From: Floccularia luteovirens
Lineage: Eukaryota > Basidiomycota > Agaricomycetes > Agaricales > Squamanitaceae
DNA: 64,000 nt
Direction of reading: 5' to 3'
NCBI GenBank assembly: GCA_009739215.1
Contig: VSJF01000009.1
Location: forward strand, 1,240,001-1,304,000
Part shown: piece after piece, positions 47,315 through 60,971 of the stretch
Position numbering within the stretch: the stretch's first letter is position 1
Layout of the letters: each line of letters opens with the position of its first letter
Made by a program: the position numbers and the translations under genes
The notes under the pieces: model-generated
What the model saw: the letters and a program-made list of their open reading frames with translations, nothing else
Database searches by the model: none
Told to the model about the DNA's origin: nothing

Positions 47315-48648
47315 TTCCGGATTCCTTGATTTTGGATTTGATTTTGCAAGTTATGCATTATAGAAACTTTGGACTCATTTCTAAAAGTATAATTATCGTT
47401 CTGAATACCGTGGCGGATAGCTATTTTTTGCGACACCGTATTGATGTTTACAAACGAGCGATTTGCGAGCATAACAGAATACATTGAACTCCAGAAACTT
47501 ATTATTATCAGATCCTCGGCTTTTGTGCGCTTTTCTAGCCGCGTTAGACGGATGACCTCCTTCCAGCTACTAGAAAGCCACAGGACTTCCAATACGTATC
47601 TACTACGGTGCATATTCAAACACCTTGGTATGCATTCTTATATAATTAATCGTTGAATGTTCGAACTATAACTGAAACTCCATTGTAGTGGGGATAATTT
47701 GGGATCATATCGTGCCACGATATGTCAGCTAGAACCTGAATTGGTGGATACTAAGATGATCTAACTTGTAATTTCACTCATAGCTCAACGGAACCTGCAA
47801 TACCATCCATCAGCCGTTAGCTGGTCCGAGTTTATTCAATGGTCAATGATACGTACCGAACACTGGCGACGCAATACTCTATAAGTAAGCTTTCATTATA
47901 AAAACTTCAAAAGCCGTTCATCATCAAAAAAAATTCAGCGGTGTTCATTTCGGAAAGAGAAAAAGTCTATTCACTGTAAAACAGAGGTACGTTTCACTAC
48001 TTTCCGCTTCACCAATCCGAGTTCCATGCTGCACCAGATGAGATCCTGAATTGTGATCCATATATGTATGTCATCAGGGGAAGAGAGAAGAGGCAGGGGT
48101 GAGAGAAATCACCGCTAATTCCACTGCAGCGTTTGCGTAAGTAGAAAAACTGATTGACCGCATGCCATACTTATCAAGTTTTTTTTCCACCTATCTGTTA
48201 CGATCATCCAGGGCCGGTGGTCAAGCCTATTCCGATTTCCATAAGCACTCTTACACCCATGTACTCCAAACACATAACCAAAAATTCATCACGTTCCAGG
48301 TGTTTAATGTGGACCGGGGCCTGCCCATCTCATGGCTCTAATCTTTTGAAACACTAACCAAGTGATGGTAGTTACCCCACGCCCAAGTCATACAGAAAAT
48401 AGGCATCCCGCATATATACTACAAATTTATCCCTAACAGACTGTACGGGTATCTCGACGAGCCGAGAAAACTGAATCTGGGAGAACCCGCTCTCAGAAAG
48501 ATGGAACCCTGGGCGTAGGATTTTTTGATTTATGGTTTAAAAAGCGGTCTTACACCCACTCACTATTCGCACCCCCAACCTGTCCGGTTAACGCGATCCT
48601 CATCTTCTCAGTTGACTCGCCAAAAATCTACGATCCCAACAGAGAGCT
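47315..48648. other. Intergenic stretch without a recognisable gene
   Basis: Only short unsupported frames occur on either strand. It includes the halogenase promoter side. Confidence 0.5.
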
Positions 48649-50777
<2,129 letters not shown>

Positions 50778-50946
50778 ATGATGGGTGTCCCTCGATCATG
50801 ATGTGCTTATTATGTATACAGATCTTTTACTCATGTAGCAGGTACATCAAGTTATCACTTATTGTTGTATTTGGAGAGTGCTTCGCAAAAATGTCGTTAT
50901 ATATGTACATATGATTTTATGATGAAAACTGATCCGTAAGAGTATC

Positions 50947-53681
50947 TTATAAGGTACCATATGCAACCTCCCCGTCCAGCACAGTAGCCAGAACTTTTGT
51001 TATTAAAATCTCCGCATCGGGGATTGTCATGATATCTTTATCGAACACGACGAAATCGGCGCGTTTTCCAGGCTGAAGCGAACCTATCGATTTCTCTGCA
51101 AACGAAGCATATGCGGCATCAAGTGTCATCCCCTTGAGTGCTTCTGCTCTTGTTAGTTTTTCTTCCGGGTACCTAGTATAGATGTGTCGGGTGCGTAACT
51201 CTCAAAAACTGAAACTACTCACCACCCTCCGGCACCGTGTGGTGACCAGCCATCCGGGGCTAATCGTGTGACAGCTGCATAGAAACCAAGGAGGGGATTT
51301 ACACCCTCCACGGGAAAGTCTGAGCCAAGAGGGAGGACATTTACTGGAGATGCGCTATAAGATATCAACAGAGGAAAAGTTGAGATGGCGCAGATAATGG
51401 GAAACAATGGAGACAAATCACCGAAGTAATGTTTGGTAAGCATATGCGCCTTTGATGCGCTTTGGGCCCTACGATTCCAAATAAGTTAGGAACATGGTGC
51501 ATCCCCAGGATATGATATTAATAACGAATAAACTCACGAGGCGAAGTTCTGCATAGCGCATATCTGATGTCCTAGATGACTTATAAGTGACGATCATATA
51601 CAAGAAATCATACTCACGCATGTGTTGGCTGTACGCTGGCGATAACTAATATTATTCGCGATATGTCAGCTTTCAGGAAGGACAAAGCGTGGCAACAGCC
51701 AGATAGGACGGTGCTCACCACCTAATTTCGCGATACGCTCCAGATCAGGTTCTGAGATTATTTGTGCATGCTCAATCCGAGGGCGCCACGCCGTTACATT
51801 TTCTCCTTCGCGTATAATCTCCTCGAAAATATCCAGCACTTCATGATTCGCACGGTCACCAATACAATGCACGTTCTAATCATACATAACAGGCGATGAA
51901 ATACCAGAAGTGATAGGTTGGAGTATTTTTCAACAGGAATAGAAACAAAACTTACGACTTGCCATCCGTCATGATGGAACCGGCGTACGAGCGTGCGAAG
52001 CCGGTCCGATGCAAGAAGCATTTTGCCAAGCTCGTCTGGGCGATCGGAGTAGGGTTCAAGTAGGGCAGCACCCCACGAGCCGAGTGCACCTGCAAAAGAT
52101 CAGATCAAAGGCAATTACGGGAGAGATTAACGATAGGAACTTACCATCAGAAACGAGTTTGATGGAACGCATAGTGAGACGGCCGTTCAGACCGTAGTTA
52201 ACAAGGCGTTTGACTCGGTCACCCCAATATTCCTCGGATGCACCATGACCCATGATGTAAAGCCGGATCTGAATTGTCAATAACGTTTGACAATGTTCCC
52301 GTATGTGCAAATTTCTGACGCACAGGTAGTCCGGATTTCGCCGCTTTTCTATCCAGTAATGTTAGGGATGTGACAAAGACGCAGTAACACCTTCAACATA
52401 CTTTTGCAAGAATTCAACTTGTTCCAACTCCATTCCAGCATCATGGATTGTAGTTAACCCAAAACTGAGAGCAGTCCGTACAGTCGACTCAAAATATTCT
52501 TCAAGTTGTGCCGGTCCCCATGGGGGCGTAGGAATGAGCGTCATTGCATTATCTATGAATATACCTGGAGAAATAGAATACGTTAAATATAAAGCTTGAA
52601 TAAAGTACATAGACCAATGACAGATTTTTAAAGAAACGGCTATCGTTGTGATAAGAGCTGAGCTTGACTAACCAGTAGGCTGTCCCCGTTCATCTCTGAT
52701 GATAGTACCACCCTCAATCTCAGAATCAGGAGGTATTTTCATCAAATCAAGAACAGTTGGCGAAACCCAACGAGCGTGACCATCAACGCGATTAAGTGCA
52801 ATAGGCCGGCCAACAAGAAGCGGATCAGAGGCGAGGTCGGCCTAACCCAAGGGAAGATGTCAGAAACGGAAATAAGGAAGCGTCAGAACCGATTGAACTA
52901 GGGATGAGACGAAGAAACATACAGCAGAAGGAAATTGGCCTCCAGGCCAAAGAGTCTGATCCCAACCCATACCTTCAATCCAGCGAGTGGGATCATTAGC
53001 TACATCCGGGTGGGCACGCAAGTATTCCTTGATACGTTCGATCACGTCTAACGGGCGTGGGAGGGTCAAAATATTGCGAGGGATGTAAGTAGATGCAATA
53101 TGTCAATGATTTTGCATACCTTGAACTGACGCGCAACCAGCTAAAGGAAGTTGTTGCATCCATCCATTCTCCAAAATATGAGCATGAGCATCTGCCATAG
53201 AAGAAACTTCAGAGTAGTAAACGGATTTGTTTGCATGGACAAACCGGCAAGTCCAGGTACAACAACAGCAGAGGGATCTACATGGATGATGCGGGGCGCT
53301 GGCCGTATTATGTCCCACCAGCCAGTTCTCTGTTTCTCATGTACTTGTACGTCTTCTGTAAGGTTCAACAGTAAGTATTAAAAATAACTCCTAACCACGC
53401 ATATACGGACCATGGGTTCCTGTAGCTACGACATGCCCATTACGAATGTGAATGCAGTTCACCCGGGGATTTTCAGGATCAACAGTGTATATGTTACGAG
53501 ATTCGGAGCAAACGGTGTAAGTGTCTTTTGCTTGACGGGTAAAATGCCGGGTCAGAAATACAACAGAAACAGCACCCAGCGCAACCAGGATGCGGAGTGA
53601 TGAGAAGAACGGTGCGGGAGCACCTTTGTTTGAGATATGCGAAACAGATTTTTCTTTTTTTGAGGATCGGGAAACGGACAT
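50947..53681 (-). CDS. Amidohydrolase-3 family metal hydrolase with N-terminal membrane anchor
   Basis: The ATG at 53681 opens [21 protein letters not shown] membrane segment, [19 protein letters not shown], lies at residues about 28-46, so the enzyme is probably membrane-anchored. The metal-site motifs follow in order: [10 protein letters not shown] (HxH), IKLVSDG then [10 protein letters not shown] (the Lys expected to bridge metals), [30 protein letters not shown] and [20 protein letters not shown] (Asp). The C-terminal beta-sandwich reads [20 protein letters not shown]. Relatives (YtcJ/NfdA-like) hydrolyse amide bonds of varied small molecules. Many short introns are present. It diverges from PCT1 with 126 bp between starts and converges on the halogenase. 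The substrate is unknown. Confidence 0.82.
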
Positions 53682-53807
53682 GGCGGGATAGTTAAAGCCG
53701 ATGTGACGTTGAGTGACTGTGACGAATATCATTGAAACCTGATCGACTGTCGAGCCAACAACTTTTGACAACAGACATCGACGTATATTCCCTTTTTCAC
53801 AAACTAA
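53682..53807. promoter_or_regulatory. Compact divergent promoter between amidohydrolase and PCT1
   Basis: Only 126 bp separate the two ATGs, so 5' leaders and core promoters must share this space. No TATA box is obvious. Confidence 0.45.
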
Positions 53808-55349
53808 ATGATGTCTACTGAAGTTCCCCGCGCACGGACGCTACACAGCAAGCGGTCCTTTGGAAAGTACCCGAAAGCAGTCGATTCGCCTGCGTATGAT
53901 GCGTATGTTGTATCTCTTTTTATTGGCTCCATCTCACCGATCCACGCAGATCTGAGGAGGACAACGACCCTACTACCGACGATGCTGCTTCTCTCGTCAA
54001 TGTTCCAGTAGCAACTCAACGCCATCCTTCCTCCTCAGTGAGTCGACCCAAGGGGCAGCCATTGCGCAATCACAAAGCCAATCCAGCCATTGCCCTTCTC
54101 TCAGACTCGGATGGTGTAGACTCGCCCACATATGATGGAGACATTGAATCTAGTACTACTGCTGGACAACCTTTGCATACTCCGTATAAACACAACCACT
54201 CTACGTCTTCTGTTTCGACTCTCAATACTGCGCGCACATCATCACCGCCTCCAACTGCTACAGATCCACAACCAACGACAACGCCATCGCGTGAGCATCC
54301 AACACCTCCTGCTCCATTACCACGCGATGCGGTCAATCCATTCTTTGTCTCGCACCCTTTGTCTGCTCAACTGTTCGTGAACGAGCCGGCAGTATCAGCC
54401 GCTTCGGAAGCTGCATTCAACCCTGCTTCTCTTACAACTGAAGATATCCAAGCATATGTTCAACGAGCTATTGAAGGAGAACCATGGCGTACTTATAAGA
54501 TTAATCCGCCTCCTGTTGGTCGACCGGTTCGTGTATATGCAGATGGTCAGTTCAAAGGGAGTCTCAGTGATGTCATGATCACCACTCACTCATCACATGA
54601 CAGGTGTATATGATCTCTTCCATTTCGGGTACGTTACTTGCCGCATTCGTTCACCCCTTTTCAAATGGGATTTATTGATAGACACGCCCTTCAATTACGA
54701 CAAGCTAAACTTTCTTTCCCATCTGTCTACCTTATCGTCGGTGTCTGCTCTGATGAGGATGTCCTGTCACATAAAGCCCGTAATGTCATGACACATGCAG
54801 AAAGGTACGCTCTCTTGTTCACTCACCCTTACACCTCACTTCATGATATCCAGGTTAGAAGCAGTGCGTCACTGCAGATGGGTCGATGAAGTCGCGGCAG
54901 ATGCCCCGTGGATAATTACGGATGCCTTCCTTGAAAAATACGCAATAGATTATATTGCCCATGATGACAATCCCTACCCAACCGCTACTGAAGACGATGT
55001 ATACTCACATGTCAAATCCCTTGGTATGTCAACCTCGCCGCTTCTCTTGATCTAATCTCATAAACTCTACTTAGGCAAATTCATTCCTACACGTCGCACT
55101 CCTGGAGTATCCACTTCTTCACTCCTGGCACGTATAGTTTCTGGTTATCGTTCTCGCGCTTTTGACGAAAAGCTATCACAAATGGGGCACTCGGACCTAC
55201 GTGCAGAAGGGAGTAATGTGGACGAGCTTAGTGCTGAGAGCCGTAGTGTCAGCCAACGAGTAAGCCGCCGGGGAAGCGTGAGTGAGAATAATAACATATC
55301 GATGAGTAAGGAGTTCCAGGGAATTCCGGTGGAAGAGAGTTCGCGGTAA
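53808..55349 (+). CDS. PCT1: CTP:phosphocholine cytidylyltransferase
   Basis: The gene starts at ATGATG, 53808. A Ser/Thr/Pro-rich N-terminus of about 160 residues contains the repeated phrase AVDSPAYDA / [10 protein letters not shown]. The nucleotidyltransferase core reads [26 protein letters not shown] (HxGH motif split by an intron at 54629-54680), [60 protein letters not shown] and the RTxGISTS-type signature [21 protein letters not shown] short C-terminal tail ends at a TAA at 55347-55349. The enzyme makes CDP-choline, the rate-limiting step of the Kennedy pathway, at the nuclear envelope or ER. The lipid-sensing C-terminal helix of animal enzymes is not evident. It diverges from the amidohydrolase gene. 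Confidence 0.9.
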
Positions 55350-55804
55350 TGGGGATTCTATAGCTTAATGTGGACGTATCCGGGCTATTGTGTTAATAAT
55401 CTCGACTGTAGACGTCCCTGATAAAATTTCTTTATAATGTTATAAGATGCAACCGTAGATAGCAAAATAAGAATGTTGTAATTACTTACCTCCAAACTAA
55501 CCAGTTTTTTTGTCAACCCGATTTACCTTTGTTTGAACGTCTCTGGGTGAACAAGGAGTAGTACCAAATCCTCTGAGAATTTAAATCAGTCATGGTCCGT
55601 GGCCTAACTATGAAAAATCTATAAAAAGGCTTAATTGCTTGGGAGGGCAGGCACGCCTAGTGGTCGCTGCCTGGGGTGCACAAGAAATGGTGAGAACAAG
55701 CTTGGAGGAAAAAACATACCAGTGAGATAAAAACCTCTGGCCAGTGATACTCAAAATTTGGACCATTTCAAGTACAATTGCAAAAGTATAAAAACATCCG
55801 CTTA
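55350..55804. other. Convergent intergenic region
   Basis: About 450 bp lie between the PCT1 and GH31 stops. No gene or tRNA was recognised. Confidence 0.5.
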
Positions 55805-58800
55805 CTACAAACTTGATTTACAGACGTTACACTGACAGGCTCCGGATAACTCTTCTCTAAGCGATCCAGAACGTACAGTCATTTCAGCAAGCTTGCCACA
55901 TTTTTGAACTAGACAGATCCTCCAACTTTCATCCACCACGGCAGACTCGCCCTCCTCTACATGCACCGAAACTTTATCCCACCCCGCGTTCACTTTGATT
56001 TTCATTTTGGGTTTTTCAGGGTCATTGACATCTGGTATCTCGACAACCTTGTCGAGACCCTCATCGCCTGGATTGATCAAGAGAGTGAAGCACGCGTAGC
56101 GGTGCACCACAATCTCGGGTCCCTCGCTTCCGTTCAACAAAATGACACTCGAAGGGCGTAACAGCAGCGGGATACTCATAAACCCATGCCGTTCGCGAAC
56201 CCATGCAGGACCAATGCGCATCTTCCTATCTAGAATCCCATACCACCTACCAGCAGGGACGTAATATTCCACTTCCCCTTTCAATTTATCTGCACGTACA
56301 TCTTGTTCACAATTTTGTAGGAAACCATCCCATAAATAGGGGCCAACTTCTGTTTCTTGATCACTTTCCTTCGCTTGTGCCTCTTGCTCCTCAGATTGCT
56401 CTTCGACTCCGCAGAAGACGGGCGCAACGAGTAAGGCGTTGCCGAGCATGTATTGGGTATCGAGTCCCCACACCGTTGGGTCATCTGGAAATTCGAGGAA
56501 CATTGCACGAAGAACTGGAATACCCTTTCGGTGTGCGATACATGCGATGAGATATATGTATAGCATGAGGGAAAGCTTGATTCTTGTGAAGAAGCGCACA
56601 ACTTTTGTGGCTTTCCCGGAGGGATCGATCAACCACGGAACCTACGAAACAATTAGGTATGTAATCGATCGAATTCAAAGACATTCATACTCTGTAACTT
56701 CCACTACCGTGAAGCCTGGAATGACTTGACAGTGCGCCAAACGCGAACCAGCGCATGTACAGAGCTGGATCTGGTGTTCCCTCGAAACCACCTGATTTCA
56801 AGGTCGAACAAATTGATCATGGTCTATATCTGCTTCACCAAGGTATTTGCATACATACCGATATCATCTAAAAGTCCTTCCGTTTCAGTGGGCCATAGAG
56901 AGATGACTAATAACATACGGGCCCAGAACCCAAAGCCACACAGCCCAAGACTAAGCCCACCACGTAGAGTTTCCGCCATAGCCTCGAATGTCGACATAGG
57001 ATCACCACCCCAATGGACGGGAAATCGCTGTCCGCCTGCAGTCGCAGACCGTGCAAACACTGCAGCAGAGTTCTTACCGAGACATTCCTCCAGTAAATCA
57101 AATGTGGTTTTGTTGTATAGGAAGGAATAATAATTGTGCATTTTCTCTGGATCAGAACCGTCGTAGTATACGACATTGCCTGTTGGGATCCGTTCGCCAA
57201 AATCGGTCTGGGGAAGGTTTTACTAATAAGTAATACAACTAAGAGGGTTGAGTGACTATCTATATTCTCACTTTGAAGCAATCAACTCCAATATCGATTA
57301 GGTTTTTAAGCTTAGTTTGGTACCATGCACAAGCTTTTGGGTTCGTGAAATCAATGAAACCCATACCGGCTTGCTAGGATGAGCATAAGTAGGGTAACAA
57401 AGAGGTAATCCTAATCGTACTCACCCACCAATCAGTCTGGAATACGCTACCATCCGGTTTTTTTATGAAATATCCGTTTGTAACTCCTTCGTCAAAGATC
57501 TTGCTTTCTTGTGCAATGTAAGGGTTAATCCAAACTGATACCTATAAGATCACCATCAGTAAAGTATATCCAAATAAAGGTATACGTTGACTGTGATTTG
57601 CCTTATATCCTTTCTCCTTCAACCTCCTTAGCTGACCAGGCGCATCTGGAAAATACTGTTTATCAAATTCATACTCGCACCAATGAAATCCGCGTTGCCA
57701 GAAACAGTCGAAATGTAACACAGCGACTGGAATGTGTTGTGCCTTCATCTCATCAAGGAAACCAGTTACAGTCTTCTCATCGTAATCTGTCGTGAAAGAT
57801 GTAGATAGCCATAGTCCAAATGTCCAGAGTGGGGGTAGGGCAGGGCGCCCGGTGATGAGAGTATAGCGTTCGATGATGTCTTTTGGTGTAGGGTCCGTAA
57901 ATGATGTATGCAGAAAGAGATTCATCCTGTACAGCAATATTTACGCGCGTGGTGCCTGTATGCTGTATCGAGTGCTTGTGAATGACTCGTAGGACATGGT
58001 TACTTACGCTCACTCTGCACTTCAAACGAAACTACGCCAGGAAACGGGATAAATATACCATACCCTCGAGAACTCAAGTAAAACGGGACGTTTTTGTAAG
58101 CAAGCTCCGATGACGAGCCGCCATCTTCGTTCCACATTTCAATTGACTAGCGAGATAAGTATATCAGTTTGGTTCAGCCATCAAGGTGAGTAAACAAAAC
58201 AAAAAAAACCTGTCCATTCTTGACAAAAGGCCCGAAACGTTCCCCAAGTCCGTATATCTTCTCACCAACGGAGAGCTGGAATTGCATAGTGAACCAACGA
58301 TCTCCAGCATCTGGATCGGTGAGTGCCCCACGCGCAAGGTGGGTTGTTGTCCAACGTCTCACGTATCCGATAGACCGCCAATCCAAGTTTTGTCAACATG
58401 CGCGGTTGTTCCTTTGGATTGATGGCATGGTTGTGGCTGGAGAATTCAACACTTAAAGAAGCCGGGCGGGTATCGATTGTAGCTTGCAGTGTTTTGGTAG
58501 TAAGTGTGAGATGAGTTTCACTTTTACTTGCTGTTGGTGCATCTGTTCGTCCCTCGATCTAAAAAATTTTGATTTTCTGGGATGATCTATATTGATTAAA
58601 GTGGGTTTATTAACCAGTTCATTCACATCACGACCAGAATAAAGTTCATAATGAGGTCCTCTTTCCGTTTTCTTTTGTGCCTTCCAGTGGTGTGCTTTAA
58701 AAAGAAATGTACCTGGAACGGGGGACGAACACTCAAGGGTAATGGTAGGGTTATTTAGGATGTCACCTCGGTGATTTATGTGTTTGGTCGACTATTTTTT

Positions 58801-58953
58801 TATTTCTAACTTTGATGGACTCAAAATAAAATTACTCACTGTAACACAACGAATTCTGTCCCCTGCTACTACTTCGGACTTGACAACTTCAGTTGCCCAA
58901 TCGATAGTCGCTCCATCCGCGTTCCACCACATTCCATTTGAGAATTTAACCAT
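55805..58953 (-). CDS. GH31 alpha-xylosidase/alpha-glucosidase-like enzyme, cytosolic
   Basis: The gene runs from an ATG at 58953 (MVKFSNGMWWNADGATIDWA) to a stop at 55805, with several introns. N-terminal beta-domain blocks are EKIYGLGERFGPFVKNGQ and NVPFYLSSRGYGIFIPFPG. The barrel has LPPLWTFGLWLSTSFTTDYD, VAVLHFDCFWQRGFHWCEYE, WINPYIAQES, the nucleophile segment FKTDFGERIP, RSATAGGQRFPVHWGGD (acid/base Asp) and GFGFWA. C-terminal domains follow (PVLRAMFLEFPDDPTVWGLD, GPYLWDGF, VEYYVPAGRWYGI). The TDFGERIP and WINPYIAQ combination is that of YicI-type alpha-xylosidases. No signal peptide is seen, so intracellular use of xyloglucan-derived oligosaccharides is inferred. Confidence 0.87.
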
Positions 58954-59106
58954 TTCTTTTTCCAATAAATGCGATTAACCAAGACTGCTGAGGATGAGGC
59001 CTGAGGGTGGGGATTTCTTTCGTGGTGGCATTGAGGATCTTATCATATTACAAAAGCATAAAGTCTGGTGACGTATCATCGATTCATCATCTATATCGAT
59101 TGGCCA

Positions 59107-59203
59107 AGTTTGGAAGCAAGTAAATCCAGTAGAAGTTTCGCATCGTGCAAATTACTGTCACGGTAAATGGTAGTTTGGGTCATAAGATCAAATCACACGA
59201 CAT
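59107..59203 (+). repeat. Diverged direct repeat, copy A
   Basis: It shares about 95 bp with 60211-60303. Common blocks are AAGTAAATC, AAGTTTCGC.TCGTG and, exactly, ATCAAATCACACGAC at the right end. It may be a fragment of a dispersed element. Confidence 0.55.
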
Positions 59204-60210
59204 TGGCTTCGTAACGGAGAAAGTCTTCCTCGTCTCGGTGGCGTACATAGCTCGTTGAGAGCAGGACGTGTGTATAGGGGATAAGGACATCATTCAATAG
59301 GTGACTGTAATAAGTAGGGGAAGTTAGGCATAGTGATATAAGGTTGACGAGGAGTCCACGGTCGAATTTCCAACATTACTATCATCACATCAGCCGGCAA
59401 TCTATTAAACTTCAAATTGCTGTTTACAATACATACTTTGGGTCAGAGCCTGCACATCGTTAGAAGCATTTTCATATTTAATTGCTCTTCGAGTTCATGT
59501 ATACGAGAATTTTCCAGTATGTGACATTAACTCATAAAAAAACTTTGTTGACGTAGGTCCTAATATATTGGTGATTTTAGCTTACTGAACTAGTATGGGT
59601 GGCGATGCCCTGGTTGCCTGAGCTTCGGAGTACTCAATCAAGGCTAGTTCGAATTATATTAGGAATCTATAGGCGAAAACACTTATTTTATCAACCAATT
59701 CACTCGACTTTTTTTTACACAGTCAAATCGCACTGTTTTTTCTTTGGGCACCTGTAGAATACTCCCTAGATTCCATATATACAGAAATTTACGAGAATGG
59801 ATACGTTTTCATTGAGATGCAACTGTCAAGCCGTCAATTGCCATTCATATATATACGAGCTATGCAGGTTGGTAGCTGCAACAGAGCTCCTGTCTCGTTG
59901 CAATAACTGATTCGTCTCACCTGAGTTCCACAGAAAAGATGTAGTTCTGGCAGGTTGTTAACGATACCCGGATCACTTAACTAGTATTTTTTGCGTAGGT
60001 GAGCTATTAATTATTCAAATGTGACTTTGGGAGCACCGTTTGGAAGTCAAAATAGATCTGTGCCTTTGCAAGATATTATTATTCAATTAAAATTTCCGTC
60101 ACATGGCCAAAATCTTGCACATGTCTTCCAGGTCGTTTGACTTACTCATTTCACTATTTTGTATGAGCGTAAATTTCGATCATAGGCCTAGGCGCCTAGT
60201 AAGATCCTAA

Positions 60211-60303
60211 TCTTGGAAATAAGTAAATCAACAAAAGTTTCGCGTCGTGTATACTATCAAAAGGCATTTTAAGATATAGCTTCATAATATCAAATCACAC
60301 GAC
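60211..60303 (+). repeat. Diverged direct repeat, copy B
   Basis: This is the partner of 59107-59203 in the same orientation, about 1.1 kb away. A 12-bp perfect palindrome, CTAGGCGCCTAG, lies just upstream near 60187. Confidence 0.55.
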
Positions 60304-60971
60304 CTATAAAGCTGCCGTAAACAAGATCGAGAGTTTGAGTTTGAGTTTGGAATATCAAAATAATGCAGATCTATACACACAACTCTTCGTCCTTTTTCTT
60401 TTCTTGCCTTTCCTACCTACAAGCGAGTTTTTTTTGTAACCACAGCTATGCTATAAAGTAATGGTTTACAACCTTAAAAGAAAAAGCTCATTGCAACATA
60501 TACAATAGTGGAAAGGAGTCGTTGCGGTAGTGGCGGGGGGTATTGCCCATAATTGAATATTGATGGCCCAAGAAACAGTTTTAAAAAACAGGGAGGAATT
60601 TACAACAAACGGAAAAAAAACCTAGGGTATGGGATATAATGCAAGGGAACCCCCTAAAATATAACCTGAAGGATTTGTCCTCAAAAAAAATGTTGGTTGG
60701 TTAGTCAATCCAGTTATGAGCTAATGCTTTGTCAGATGCACTGAAGAACAAATCTGTGGGGGAGGGGGATGAAGCGTGGGGACTAAAATGCATAATCGGT
60801 TTGTGGAAAAACTGGGGTCATAAATAATCATGAAAACGTTAAAAATAAACCAAAAAAAGGGGTAACGGTAAAAACTCAAAAACTTTAACAAGGGGAAAAG
60901 GCAAAGAAAAATAAGGGGAGACGCAGAGGATATGATATGTCACCCAGAACAAAAGGGCATCCCCTGCGCCT

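Larger units (their letters stand above)
58954..60971. other. 2 kb gene-free stretch
   Basis: No open frame of note lies on either strand. It holds a pair of diverged direct repeats and many A/T runs. The right end (about 60500-60971) is purine-rich and probably 3' UTR of the phosphatase gene. Confidence 0.5.

Noticed and set aside
55640..55700. Possible tRNA around the GGCAGGCACGCCTAGTGG stretch
   Set aside because: An A-box-like string is present, but no acceptor stem, anticodon arm or B box could be formed.
59590..59670. Possible tRNA or tRNA-derived SINE with AGTTCGAAT
   Set aside because: The B-box-like motif has no matching T-stem and no cloverleaf could be drawn.
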